Shown here piece by piece: positions 1-10,242 of a stretch of 64,000 nt of DNA (position 1 is its first letter; each line of letters begins with the position of its first letter). The notes under the pieces were generated by a model. The model worked only from the letters and a program-made list of their open reading frames with translations, was not told the origin of the DNA and ran no database searches. The position numbers were made by a program, and so were the translations under genes. The DNA is from Blattamonas nauphoetae. Its lineage: Eukaryota > Preaxostyla > Oxymonadida. Location: NCBI GenBank assembly GCA_033064195.1, contig JARBJD010000260.1, positions 43,613-107,612 on the forward strand. The letters run 5' to 3'.

Positions 1-3000
1 CCTGCACGAATGTCTCCATTCCGAGCTGTTTCATTGCAGCGAGGATGGAGGCAGCATTCTTCAGTCGATCATTTGATGATCGACATTGTTCCTGGATTTT
101 GATTTGGAGGAATGGGCAGTGGACTTTGATGACGTTCAGAATGACGACGCCGTCGGAGAGGTCAGCTGCGAAGTTGCCAACGCAGTACGGCTTTCGAGCA
201 CCTGAGCGATAGAAGTGAAGAGACAACCACTTCAACAAGAGCACCTCAGGAACAGAGTAAGTTGTTGAATTGCCGATCCCCGACAGAGAGCGTTGTGAGA
301 TGAGCTGTTCCGAGTTAATCCCTCCACCGCTCCCTCCACCTGGCTGTCTGGTGTCTTTCTTTGGTGTTTTTCCCATTGGGGACTTGGGGAGATCGGAGAC
401 TGGTGCCATTCGACCAGGAGTGCGCGGAGGTGGGAGTGTTTGACCAGCAGAGCCTGGTTTGGAGGGAGACATCAGAGGAGGATGCTCGGGAGACGGCTCT
501 TTTGACTTTTCCTCCCTCACAACACCAGGAAGAGCCTTGAAGTGTTTCAGAGTCACTTTGCTCAGAACAAACAGTTTGAAGATTTGGAGAAGAAGGGTGG
601 TCCACGCATTGTTCGAAACGATTGCGAAGGTCTCTTTGGTTTCCTGGCTTTTCTGGACAGCGAAGAGTATCTCGTTCACGTCAGGAATGGGATAGTGGAA
701 CCGGCTCGAAACATACACATCAGCGACAAACCGAGCGTAGTCATTCCAATTCAGGAAATATTCTGGTTTGAGGTTCGACACATGCCCGCCGTATTCTCGG
801 ATGAAGGCGAGAATGGCGGAGTAATGCGAGAGAATGGCTTGGAGTCGATCGGGGTGGACGATAGGACGGTCAACGGAGTGGTCGTCTTCAGGCACGATGG
901 GTGTTGTTGTTTTTGGATTGTTTCTCGGTTGGAGTTTGGTAGGGGATTGTGATTGTGCGAGAGATTGTCTGTTGGTTTCGAATCCCCTTGCTCCGGCTTT
1001 TGTTGGAGAGAGAGGAACTCGGGATGGAGAGGTGGGTGAGATGAAGCCTTGTGTCTTTCCGGTGAGGGAGAGGGTCTGCAGAATCTCAGCGTACAGACGA
1101 CCCGGGATCTTCTCGCCAAGGACTTCCTCAATCACTTCCCAGAGGGGCTGTCCGAACTGTTCGATCATCGACTCAGGCCAGACAGAGATTTGAGAAGAGA
1201 GGAAAGACGTGTTGAGGTAGCGGAGGAGAACGCGGTTGAGGGAGGACGGGTAGCACGGCAGAGAGAACGGGCCGGTGTAGATTGGGGCGAGATACGATGC
1301 TCGCTGTTGGTCGAAGCGAGGCGACAGCTCAGGTGACTCCGCTGCTGATGGCATTTCCGATTTGATTTCTGTTCCTTCTGTCAGTGCTTGCATGGCTGCT
1401 CGTTGTTCGCGTTCGAGAGCATGGGAATCTTCCTTCAGAAAAGGCACACCATCGAAAGAATCTTGCATCGAGCGGATGATGCGATGGTTGGCGAAGAGGA
1501 AGGCTGTCGTTGTGAGGATGTCATTGTCAACCACTCCATGGACGAGGACACGGAAGGGGTTGGCGAGCGAGTCGAAGAAGAGAAGATAGTTTGAGAAAGA
1601 AACGGGCTTCTTTGAAGTCAAGATAACATCCACAACAATGCTCTGCTTGTTCAGAGTGAGCTGCTGCCCCTCCAGGAAGAGCACTTTGACAGGAAAGAGG
1701 GCTGGATCGCCAGAGGGTTGACATTGGACATCTGTGAGTTCGTATCCAACATTTCGGATGAGAAGACGAGCGCGAGTGGTGAATCCGAGAGGGACTGGCT
1801 GGAAGAACAATTCTTTCGGCTCAAAGACGAGTTGTTGCCGAATTCCGAGTGCAGTGACGGTGATATCACAATATTCTGATGTCTCGTCGTTCAGAAAGAG
1901 AGGTATTGTCAGGTTGTATTCAGCCTCTTCCTTCGGGAAGAACGAGAACACAATCTCAGCTTCCTGCCCATTCCCGAGAAGGCCTTCCGAAGGCGAGATT
2001 TGGATCGTTTCATCAAGCACTTCGGCGATGCCATCTGTCTGCAGCCTCCAGTTGAGTGGGTTGTGTTCCATGTTTGTTAAGACAACAGAAAGTTTGTGGA
2101 GTGGCTTGGGAAGTGTGGAGATGACACGAGCTCCAAAGTCGAGAGTGCGACGATTGATGGAGAGACGAGCAGGAACGCCTTTGGCTGTGATCTGTCGAGA
2201 GAGTGCGTTGGTTGTGGTTGTTGACTGCGATGCGGAGAGGAAGAAGAAAAGAGTGAAGTCGTAAGCGTGAATGTCTGCAGTGTACTCCACTTCACACATC
2301 AGAATCGAGTTGGGCTTAATATCAAGACGATACGCTGTGAGGCTCTCGTCCTCCTCTGGTTCCACAGACAGAGTCAGCTTCCGATTGCCGCCCTGGTCAT
2401 TGTTGTTGCGAGAAGTGTGGAATGATGTGTTGCGAGAAAGATTTCGATCTGTCTTCTGGTCTGTCTTTTTCTCTTCCTTCTTCTTTTCGTCTCTTCTCCG
2501 TTCCTCCCTTCCTCCCCCAGCTGATGGATGACTTGGGAACAATCCTTGGATGTTCTTTAATGCTTTCTTCCCCTCCTCCGACTGAAGCTGTGGCTGTGAG
2601 AAGGCATCCATCAGAATCGTCTCTGTGTTCGTCCCCACAAGATCAACGAGCCCCTGCAGAGGCTTCAGATGAGAGTCAAAAGCTCCCACTCCGTTCCACT
2701 TCCCCCAAACATCATTCGCTGAAGGTTTTGTGGTGAACGGGAACTTCCTCTTCTTATCATCGTCTGATTCTTCAGTGTACGTTCCAGTGTCAGGGATTTC
2801 CGAGAGTGTCTCGAGTGGTGGCTCGATTGGTGTTGCTCTGATTCGACTCTGTGCTCTTCCGTCCTTCTTCTCTTCGGGTGGGGCTTTGCTCATTTTGCGC
2901 TGAAGGACTCGACGGATCCCAACAGGGATTGACGATGGAGCGATGGGAGTGATTTCGTTTTCTTCTGTTTCTGTCCCGCGCGCCTGCATGATTTCGTGCT

Positions 3001-6000
3001 GAGTGAGCTTCCGAACCCCTTCTGGCATTCCCAATCCACTTCCCTTTGTATTTCCAGCGCTGTTCATATCCTGTGTATCGATAGCAGCGGTGGACTCTTT
3101 CTTAATGTTGTGCTTGATCAGCTTGAACTGAGGTTGCTCGGTGAGATCAGCGTAGAGGACAGCAGCGATTGAACCTGTGTTTGTGAGAGTGAGAAGACGT
3201 CGACGGCTGTTTCCGACAATCACTCCCCCAAAATCAATGGCTGGCTCTCCAATCTCGACATTCGGTTCGAGTGCTTCGGCAACAACAGAAACTGTCTGCT
3301 GAACACCTCCACGGATGCTCACTGTGATCTTTTCTGCGATGCGGCGGCTGCTCGATGCATTAATTGTCACAGCGAGGAGTATTTGCCCTCCAATCGGGAT
3401 GGTTCCAGTGAGAGGGACAACGGAGAGAGACGGATCGGTTTGTTCAACAAAGAAGCACACGTTCGACTTGCATGTGTTGCGCAGAGTGGCATGTTTCGTG
3501 ATTTCCGAGCCAACAGCGAATGCTCCGAAGTCGATTTGCTTCTCCAAGAACTCTGCGTGTCCCTCAGACACTTCTCCGAAAATGCGAAGGTTCTTGTCGC
3601 CCCCTCCGTCGACGTGCATGAAGCAGAAGGCGGAGTAGTTCGTCTGAGGAACATGGGCGGAGGTTGGGTCGAACGTGACGGTGACAGGAACTGTGCCGTA
3701 AGGGGGGACAGTGCCCATCTGCGGGGTGATGAAGAAGCAGTCGCATTTGAGTGTGCGGATATCGGCGGCGTTGATTTTGGAGGATTTTGGGATCGACTGA
3801 GAGAGACGGAGAGGTGTCCCTTGGGCTGGTGCGTCGAGATCTTTTTCTTCTGGAACGACCTGCTCAGCGAGCAATTGTTCAAGAGGAACAGGAATGAGTT
3901 GGCTCGGCTGGATCCCCTCTCCTTCCTTGATAAACGATCCCTGCATGATCACTGGTCCGGGAGGAATGGCCTCTAGTGGTTTGTCTTCACCAGCAGCTGA
4001 CACGAGCATTGTTGTGTCCATCTCCCAGTGGAAGTTGGCGGGATGGTTGCCTGGGTTGGTGATGTTGAATGTTTCGCACATGCATCTGTTGATGTTCGAA
4101 GATGAGAACGAGAGGGAGACTTCGTTCACAGGGAGTTCGAGCGAGATGGGAATGACATCCGCTGCAAGAGCGACGTTGAAGACGTTGCTTCCGTTGATTT
4201 GGACGATGATCTGGCCTGTGAAGGTCTGTGCGATGTCCGAAGAGAAGATGATGTCGAAGCCAGCCATGGCACCTGGCGGGATGACCTGAGAGACGGGTGA
4301 GGAGAGAGCGAGTTCGGGATGGTTGATGACGAGGGTGGCGAGAACGTTGGCAGGGATGTCGTTGGAGATGTTGAGAGAGCGGGCAGATTTGGAGTAAACA
4401 GTCACTCGCCCAAAGTCGATGTTGCGAGTGCCGACGGAGAGGAGAGAGAGCTCGTTCGGGTTGAGTGGGGTTCGCACTTCCTTCTGCTCGATTGTCGTTG
4501 TTGCATTTGGCTTGTATTTATGCTTGACCAGTTTCATTGTATCCGACAACTGAGGCCTGAGCTTCGGCTTCATGACCACTTCTGATTGACCCGAGTTGAG
4601 AAGGAAGAGCGGTTCTGCTTGGCGTGGAACGAGTGGCTCTGGCGCCTCTCTGTCCAGCTGGTCGCTGTCAAGACCGAGGTTGAGATCGTTGAATGGATCG
4701 TAGTTCGTCTTGTACAGAATGTTCTCCCCTGCGTTGTGGTTGGCTGTCCGAACGAAGCCTGTTTTGAAAGCTTTCTTCTTCAAGTCCCGTTCCTGTCGAG
4801 AGGCTGTCACGAAATCGTTGTACATCTTCTTGTGCTTCTGCTTCTCCTCCACTTGTTGCAGAATCACATTCACCTGCGCGTTGTTGTTTCCCATGCTCGT
4901 CGCTGAAAGATAGCTCAAAGACGCGTTTTTGTGGTTGCTGACTGTTTGTTGGTGCATGCTTTCCCACACCTGCATCCGCGTGCTGATGTTTGCTGTCTTT
5001 GACGAGCCTTGAGTGAGTGCCTGTTGGAGATTGATCGGCGAGTTGGAGAGCGAGCGAGAACGAGCATTGTGATCGACAAAGTTTGGTTTTTGGATGAAGT
5101 CATCTCGTGAGCGCAGTGTTCCAGGAGTCACTCCCGTCCGCTTCTGGAAATCAGACGGATTGGAGACAGTGACACCGCCTGTGTGGACGAGGCTGGTCTT
5201 TGCCATCGCCTTTCGTCTCCGAATGAGTGTTTGGTTGGAGGAAGGATCGTCTGCAGCTGCAACCATTTTCTTTGTTTCAGATGGATCGCCAGATGAGGGC
5301 ACTGCGATGGGAGGGTTGGTCATCTCTTCGACAATGTCAGAAGCTGGAATTGGTGTGAGTGTGTTTCCTCGCACGTGGATGGGGATGACTTTGGCACCTG
5401 ACGACAGACTCAACTTGAGTGTTGTCTCGTGCACTCCGAGCTGGGTTGGTTTATAAGTCACCAGGACTTCGAGTGGCTTCTTCGGGTACAGCTTGCCGGA
5501 CGAGGGGGTGACGGAGAAGAGAGGAACTTTGTTGAACGAGACGGGGACAGGGAGTCCTTCGTTGTAGTTTGTGATGTGGATGATGTCGTCGAGATGATCG
5601 TTCAGAAAACAACTTCCGAAGTCGATGTCGAGCTTGTCGACTGTTGCACTTGGTGTGATCACCTTCCCCAGAATTGTGAACGTGATCTTTTGTCCTGTTT
5701 CTGGCACCTCAATCTGCATGAGTTCATTGACGTCTTCGCCCTCCAATCTTTCTTGGTGCGCGAATCCGAAGTTGTTGTCGAGTGTAGGAGGAGCAAAAGT
5801 GCACACAATCTCGCACGTCTCGTTTGGGTTGAGGGTTCCCATCATCTGGTTCAGTTTGAAGTGGTTTTTGTTGTGTCGTTCGCTAATCACTTCTCGAATG
5901 CGAGGATTTGTTGTTGTTGGGTTGATTTGATCACCTGAAAACGGGGATTGCTCTGGGGCGGGTGATTTTGGTGAGTCCAGAGCAATTCGCTTTCCTGGCG

Positions 6001-7111
6001 ACTTCTGGCCACCTTTGTTGGATCCTCGCCATCTTTTGTTGGCTGGCTGGAGAGGATCATTTGTGGAGGGAGGTTGGGGCTTTGTTGATTTCTCAGAGAT
6101 GCTTTGAAGAGGGGCTGCGATGATGGGTGAGATATTCTTGGATTGGGATGAAACGGAGTATGAACTGGGGCTTGGACCATGATTAGAAAGAATTAATTTC
6201 ATCACTTTCTGTTCGTGATAGAAAATCGTTCCAAAATTGACGTTTTCAGCTGAGAGATGTGGGGTTTCTGCTAAAGCGAGTTCCAAATGTTGTTGAACAG
6301 CTACTGCCTGTACAGTAACGATTTTGTTTTGTTCTTTTGACCTGCAACTGCATTCAATTGTCTGATGAAAGCTGATCGCCTTTTTGGAGAAGAACTCGAC
6401 TCGAATCCTCATGGCTGACACGGGTTTATGTGATGATGCTGTGACCTTGGTCGAGACCGTCTGCTTTCCAACAGGTGAATCGTAGCCGGAAGTCTTCATT
6501 GTTGACGAAACATTGCGAGATGGGCTCTTCATTGTTTGAGCGATGGCTTGCTCGGCATCGCCAGAATCTGCATAAGAAAGGAGGAGACGGCCTTCATCAT
6601 CAAGTGGGAGGAGCTGTCCTTGAGAGGGAGTGAACTTTATTGCAGAATCTGGAGGCATGTTGAAGAGAAACTCTCCAGGTTTACTTCCTGCATTCCAGAT
6701 GCGGATATATCGGACGTGAGGAACACCAACCTGAACTTCCCTAAAGTCTATAAAGTTATCAAAGCGAATATCTGGCTCAGGCACGTGCGTGAAGATTTTA
6801 ATGTGTGATGTTGATTCTGCGAGGGTGGCCTGGAGCGATATATCATCAGAGAACAATATAATGGAGTCTTCGAGATTTTTATCTTCAGTGCAGTCGAATG
6901 TAACAGTTGTTGTGAAGGTTAGACCCGGAGCTATGACGATTTGCTCAGAGTATTGTGCAACTGAAAAGACCGGATTCTGAGGGCGTCCAAGTTTGATTCG
7001 CGTTGGAGACAATGAAATATTGCGGATCGATAGACTTAAAGAGTAGACATTCCCCGATTGAATATCATTGAAGTGTATTTCGGATGGAGTGATCTCGAAG
7101 ACGTTGGACAT
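1..7111 (-). CDS. CFAP47: CFAP47-like giant ciliary protein, 3' end beyond window
   Basis: A single minus-strand frame starts at the ATG at 7109-7111. It is open at every place I checked down to the left edge, about 2,370 codons, so the gene is incomplete here and its stop lies outside. The N-terminus (MSNVFEITPSEIHFNDIQSG) begins with an MSP/ASH-type immunoglobulin-like repeat, and many similar beta-rich repeats follow, for example around 3.9-4.4 kb. Near the left edge (about 60-290) is a calponin-homology-like segment with EVLLLKWLSLHFY, then DLSDGVVILNVIKVHCP. ASH repeats followed by a CH domain are the known layout of CFAP47, a protein of motile cilia and sperm flagella linked to the axonemal central apparatus. 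HYDIN and other ASH proteins are alternatives, but they lack this CH segment. No intron was seen. The stop of NOC1 lies 139 bp upstream on the same strand. Confidence 0.8.
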   Translation of the reverse strand, partial: MSNVFEITPSEIHFNDIQSGNVYSLSLSIRNISLSPTRIKLGRPQNPVFSVAQYSEQIVIAPGLTFTTTVTFDCTEDKNLEDSIILFSDDISLQATLAESTSHIKIFTHVPEPDIRFDNFIDFREVQVGVPHVRYIRIWNAGSKPGEFLFNMPPDSAIKFTPSQGQLLPLDDEGRLLLSYADSGDAEQAIAQTMKSPSRNVSSTMKTSGYDSPVGKQTVSTKVTASSHKPVSAMRIRVEFFSKKAISFHQTIECSCRSKEQNKIVTVQAVAVQQHLELALAETPHLSAENVNFGTIFYHEQKVMKLILSNHGPSPSSYSVSSQSKNISPIIAAPLQSISEKSTKPQPPSTNDPLQPANKRWRGSNKGGQKSPGKRIALDSPKSPAPEQSPFSGDQINPTTTNPRIREVISERHNKNHFKLNQMMGTLNPNETCEIVCTFAPPTLDNNFGFAHQERLEGEDVNELMQIEVPETGQKITFTILGKVITPSATVDKLDIDFGSCFLNDHLDDIIHITNYNEGLPVPVSFNKVPLFSVTPSSGKLYPKKPLEVLVTYKPTQLGVHETTLKLSLSSGAKVIPIHVRGNTLTPIPASDIVEEMTNPPIAVPSSGDPSETKKMVAAADDPSSNQTLIRRRKAMAKTSLVHTGGVTVSNPSDFQKRTGVTPGTLRSRDDFIQKPNFVDHNARSRSLSNSPINLQQALTQGSSKTANISTRMQVWESMHQQTVSNHKNASLSYLSATSMGNNNAQVNVILQQVEEKQKHKKMYNDFVTASRQERDLKKKAFKTGFVRTANHNAGENILYKTNYDPFNDLNLGLDSDQLDREAPEPLVPRQAEPLFLLNSGQSEVVMKPKLRPQLSDTMKLVKHKYKPNATTTIEQKEVRTPLNPNELSLLSVGTRNIDFGRVTVYSKSARSLNISNDIPANVLATLVINHPELALSSPVSQVIPPGAMAGFDIIFSSDIAQTFTGQIIVQINGSNVFNVALAADVIPISLELPVNEVSLSFSSSNINRCMCETFNITNPGNHPANFHWEMDTTMLVSAAGEDKPLEAIPPGPVIMQGSFIKEGEGIQPSQLIPVPLEQLLAEQVVPEEKDLDAPAQGTPLRLSQSIPKSSKINAADIRTLKCDCFFITPQMGTVPPYGTVPVTVTFDPTSAHVPQTNYSAFCFMHVDGGGDKNLRIFGEVSEGHAEFLEKQIDFGAFAVGSEITKHATLRNTCKSNVCFFVEQTDPSLSVVPLTGTIPIGGQILLAVTINASSSRRIAEKITVSIRGGVQQTVSVVAEALEPNVEIGEPAIDFGGVIVGNSRRRLLTLTNTGSIAAVLYADLTEQPQFKLIKHNIKKESTAAIDTQDMNSAGNTKGSGLGMPEGVRKLTQHEIMQARGTETEENEITPIAPSSIPVGIRRVLQRKMSKAPPEEKKDGRAQSRIRATPIEPPLETLSEIPDTGTYTEESDDDKKRKFPFTTKPSANDVWGKWNGVGAFDSHLKPLQGLVDLVGTNTETILMDAFSQPQLQSEEGKKALKNIQGLFPSHPSAGGGREERRRDEKKKEEKKTDQKTDRNLSRNTSFHTSRNNNDQGGNRKLTLSVEPEEDESLTAYRLDIKPNSILMCEVEYTADIHAYDFTLFFFLSASQSTTTTNALSRQITAKGVPARLSINRRTLDFGARVISTLPKPLHKLSVVLTNMEHNPLNWRLQTDGIAEVLDETIQISPSEGLLGNGQEAEIVFSFFPKEEAEYNLTIPLFLNDETSEYCDITVTALGIRQQLVFEPKELFFQPVPLGFTTRARLLIRNVGYELTDVQCQPSGDPALFPVKVLFLEGQQLTLNKQSIVVDVILTSKKPVSFSNYLLFFDSLANPFRVLVHGVVDNDILTTTAFLFANHRIIRSMQDSFDGVPFLKEDSHALEREQRAAMQALTEGTEIKSEMPSAAESPELSPRFDQQRASYLAPIYTGPFSLPCYPSSLNRVLLRYLNTSFLSSQISVWPESMIEQFGQPLWEVIEEVLGEKIPGRLYAEILQTLSLTGKTQGFISPTSPSRVPLSPTKAGARGFETNRQSLAQSQSPTKLQPRNNPKTTTPIVPEDDHSVDRPIVHPDRLQAILSHYSAILAFIREYGGHVSNLKPEYFLNWNDYARFVADVYVSSRFHYPIPDVNEILFAVQKSQETKETFAIVSNNAWTTLLLQIFKLFVLSKVTLKHFKALPGVVREEKSKEPSPEHPPLMSPSKPGSAGQTLPPPRTPGRMAPVSDLPKSPMGKTPKKDTRQPGGGSGGGINSEQLISQRSLSGIGNSTTYSVPEVLLLKWLSLHFYRSGARKPYCVGNFAADLSDGVVILNVIKVHCPFLQIKIQEQCRSSNDRLKNAASILAAMKQLGMETFVQ

Positions 7112-7250
7112 TGTTGATCCTGCCCAGATTTTTCGACATGGATTTGTTGACTTTCAATTGGTGAGGATAGTGTCGTTGAAATTGATCAGAAAGGACATTT
7201 TGTTCAAGTAAAGAACTTTTCTTAGTGAAGTGTTCGTATAATAAAGATCG

Positions 7251-10034
7251 TTAGTACTTTTTCGTCGTTTTCAATGACTTCTTTTTCGAGCCTTCTGAGC
7301 CCTTTTTCTTTCCCTCTGACTGATGACCTTTGTCTTGTTTCTTGTCTTTGGTCAACTTCTTCTTCCCATCTTTCTCAGAATGGGTTTGTTTCTTCTTTTT
7401 CCCATCTTTCTCAGAATGGGTTTGTTTCTTCTTTTTCCCATCTTTCTCAGAAAGTGTCTGTTTCTTCTTCTTTCCATCTTTCTCAGAATGTGTCCGTTTC
7501 TTCTTCACAATCGGTTCCTCCTCGTCTTCATCATCACTGTCCATCTTCATCGCAAACACATCCGAATCGATATCTCCCATGTCATCCTCTTCAAACCCAT
7601 CGCCTTCACCGCTTCCATCTTCTTCATCTGACATCCCGTCCAGCCCATCCCCCCATCCACTCTCCGCATCGTCCCAACCTTCAAAGTCATCTTCACTCCC
7701 GCCCTCCTCCTCACCCTCGTCGTCCTCTCCGCCCTTCGCTCCATCATCGTCAGACCACGACAGCTCTGACAATCCATCCAAATCGTCACCCACATCAGCT
7801 GCCCCTTCGGCGTCTGCTTCGAGAGCGGCGAGGTAGTCATCCAGCTCGTCCTCGCCCACTTCCGACTCGTCTCCGTCCTTCTTCTTTTTCTTCTTCCGCT
7901 GTGTTTTGAGATGCGGGTTCTGATCGAAGAAGTCAAACAAGAACTGCTCGTCGGGTGCAGCCACAGTGTCCCCCGTCTTCTGCAGAACGAGGGTTCGGAT
8001 GTCGTTTGTTGTTTCCTTCGACGCTTCCTCTGGCCCGCTCTCAATGTGTGACTTCGGGTTCTTCGACGAGAAGCGGGCGAGGAAGGTGAAAAGTGAGTAA
8101 TCTGCGAAGGGGTCGCCTTCGTAGTTCACTTTCAGCCGGCTCGACGCATCTTCGCTTCGAGCCGATGCCTTCCCGAGTGATTGCTTCTCAAGACGGCCTC
8201 CCTCCAGAATCTGTTTGGAGAGATGGGACACCGACGGATGCGATGACCGAGAGAGCGTGCTCAGCTCCCACAGACACGTTACATCTGCACGTGAGAACCG
8301 CGGATTCCGTCGGAAGGGATCGTACAGGGTGTCGTCATACTGCGGAGCTGAACGCTTGCTTGTGGGCTTCTTTGTGATGGGCCGATGTTCGACAGGATGG
8401 GATTCCGGTTCTTCTTCCTTTTTCACTTCGGGCTCGTCGACTTCCATCCCTTCCTCTTTCTGGTCGTCATCCACATCCACAAAGTGCTCAGACGAATCAT
8501 CCCCCCAGAGCGCTCGAGACTTCTTCCCTGCGGCCACCACAGGTTTCTTCTCTTCCTCCTCCAGAATCGCTTCTTCCTTCTGCGATTCTTCAGAAAGGGC
8601 CACTTGGTCGTAGTCATCGTCATCCGCGCTCTCAGCAGACGCGGCTCCAGCACGCTTCCCACTCCACACAATCTCGCTTTTGCCTTCAGCCGCACACAGC
8701 AGCATCTGCAGAAGGGCTCTGTTGTCACTGCAAAGCTCGCCGACGAGCATCAGGGCGGCAGTTGTGAATGTGGGTTGGGTGAGAGTGGCTGTCTGAAGGA
8801 GACGTTTGACGAGGGCGGCAGATGAAACGAGAGACGTGCATGTTTTGAGGGTGTTGAAGACAATGCTGAGAATGGTGGCATGAGAGTGGGACGAGGTCGG
8901 GAGTTGAGGTGATGCGAGAATCGAGTATAAACTGCTCAAAAATCGATCAGGAAGTGGACCTTGTGGGGAAAGAAGTCGGAAGAGGAGGAGTAGTGCACGG
9001 GTAGAGGCGGTGATTGTGGGCGAATGTGCCGATCGGTACAGTTCGTCCAAGTGTTCGGAAAATGACCCAAATGTCGATCCGTAGACCGCTACAATTTGGG
9101 AAATGCACACAAGAGTGGTCGAGAGGAGGCGATTATCGGCAGATTCAGCTTGTGTCGCTTGTTGAACTTTCTGTTTCTTTCGGTTCATGTGTTTCGGTTT
9201 TTTGTTCTTTGATGATCGAGATTCCCTTTGTGATTTCTCAAGGATTTGTTGGTCTCGGAATGCTGCATCTTTCCTCCTGAAAATATCCGATACGAGGGCA
9301 AAACAGATCTTGATCATTCGCTCGGCGATTCCTTTGTCTTTCTCAAGATCAAGGGAGATTCCAGTCATAAAAACAACGGCATAAAACTGTGCCCGTGTGG
9401 AAACGTTGGGACGGAAGATGAGTTTTTCAATTTGTTCAAGGATGATTGGTTTGAGGAGTGGGCGTCGTTTTGTGAGAGTGATGAGGAGATGACTCGCAAG
9501 TGAACATGCTTGTTTTTCATTATCACCAAGCTTATTCACCAGCTCGCTAATAACAACTGATTGCTGTTCCAACGCGACAGCAATCTCGCCAAGTGTCTTG
9601 ATGGCCCCTTGCTTGCTGTTCAGAACATTATCACGAGATTTCTCAGAAACAGTGCGAATGAAAGTGGAGTAAAGGTTTCGTATTGTGGCTTCTGATTCAT
9701 TGTCAATGTTTAGAACGCGTTTCTTCGGCAGAAGTGTCGAGAGGAAAAGATCTTGGAGTGTGTTCATTGCGAGTTGTGAAACTCGTCGATCTGTCCGCTT
9801 AACCATTGAAAGAAGTTGTTGCACAGCGTTGGTTGCCTCTTCCTCCTCCCCGGCCTGTTGTGCCAGAATTGCGAGACTGGAAATCTTGTCCATCAATGTT
9901 CCCTTCTCAATGACAGTATCCAGCCATTTTCGATCCTTCTTTGAGAGATCATTCGTAGGACGTTGATATCCTCGAGTATCCTCGACGTCATGACCAGCGT
10001 TGCGTTCTTCCATCGCGATCGAGAACTCATCCAT
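7251..10034 (-). CDS. NOC1: NOC1/MAK21/CEBPZ ribosome-assembly factor
   Basis: Intronless frame of 927 aa from the ATG at 10032-10034 to a TAA at 7251-7253. The N-terminal part (residues ~25-110, with RKWLDTVIEKGTLMDKISSL) and the CBF-type helical region (residues ~300-460, with SFSEHLDELYRSA and a leucine-rich stretch after it) match the family. A third hallmark is YDDTLYDPFRRNPRFSRAD near residue 595, followed by WELSTLSRSSHPSVSHLSKQ and later FADYSLFTFLARFSSKNPKS. In yeast, Noc1/Mak21 pairs with Noc2 and helps early 60S pre-ribosomes mature in the nucleolus. The C-terminal ~230 residues are acidic and then Lys-rich, including a fourfold 12-residue repeat, which is normal for nucleolar proteins. 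It lies between the 1,694-aa gene (208 bp upstream) and CFAP47 (139 bp downstream), all on one strand. Confidence 0.88.
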   Translation of the reverse strand: MDEFSIAMEERNAGHDVEDTRGYQRPTNDLSKKDRKWLDTVIEKGTLMDKISSLAILAQQAGEEEEATNAVQQLLSMVKRTDRRVSQLAMNTLQDLFLSTLLPKKRVLNIDNESEATIRNLYSTFIRTVSEKSRDNVLNSKQGAIKTLGEIAVALEQQSVVISELVNKLGDNEKQACSLASHLLITLTKRRPLLKPIILEQIEKLIFRPNVSTRAQFYAVVFMTGISLDLEKDKGIAERMIKICFALVSDIFRRKDAAFRDQQILEKSQRESRSSKNKKPKHMNRKKQKVQQATQAESADNRLLSTTLVCISQIVAVYGSTFGSFSEHLDELYRSAHSPTITASTRALLLLFRLLSPQGPLPDRFLSSLYSILASPQLPTSSHSHATILSIVFNTLKTCTSLVSSAALVKRLLQTATLTQPTFTTAALMLVGELCSDNRALLQMLLCAAEGKSEIVWSGKRAGAASAESADDDDYDQVALSEESQKEEAILEEEEKKPVVAAGKKSRALWGDDSSEHFVDVDDDQKEEGMEVDEPEVKKEEEPESHPVEHRPITKKPTSKRSAPQYDDTLYDPFRRNPRFSRADVTCLWELSTLSRSSHPSVSHLSKQILEGGRLEKQSLGKASARSEDASSRLKVNYEGDPFADYSLFTFLARFSSKNPKSHIESGPEEASKETTNDIRTLVLQKTGDTVAAPDEQFLFDFFDQNPHLKTQRKKKKKKDGDESEVGEDELDDYLAALEADAEGAADVGDDLDGLSELSWSDDDGAKGGEDDEGEEEGGSEDDFEGWDDAESGWGDGLDGMSDEEDGSGEGDGFEEDDMGDIDSDVFAMKMDSDDEDEEEPIVKKKRTHSEKDGKKKKQTLSEKDGKKKKQTHSEKDGKKKKQTHSEKDGKKKLTKDKKQDKGHQSEGKKKGSEGSKKKSLKTTKKY
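7355..7505 (-). repeat. 36-bp coding repeat in the NOC1 tail
   Basis: About four copies of a 36-bp unit encoding the 12-residue motif SEKDGKKKKQTH. It lies wholly inside the NOC1 reading frame. Copies differ by single changes (THSEK, TLSEK), so this is a slightly diverged in-frame minisatellite in a disordered, basic nucleolar-type tail. Confidence 0.85.
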
Positions 10035-10242
10035 AATTTTGGTTTATTGAGATGGAAGAATGGATAAGTATTTATTTGAGTTAAGAGTGAAGTGTTTCAA
10101 ATGAATAACTCTGGGAAACAGAGAAATAAATAGAGTACAAGGCAAGAGTGAATTGAATGAAGAGTGTGAGGGAGAATAGTCGAAAAGAAGAAAGTTTGTA
10201 GAAAAGATACAAAAGGAAAGAAGTTCAAGATAAAAAGAAGAT

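Noticed and set aside
315-6200. Many 60-200-codon frames on both strands
   Set aside because: They overlap the continuous minus-strand CFAP47 frame, have no recognisable domain and are its shadows.
7251-7253. TAA/TAG as Gln instead of stop (alternative genetic code)
   Set aside because: Coding-like text after some TAA/TAG codons hinted at it. But frames of 927, 1,694, 2,370 and 2,515 codons contain no in-frame TAA or TAG, all their Gln codons are CAA/CAG, and the apparent cases fall in possible introns.
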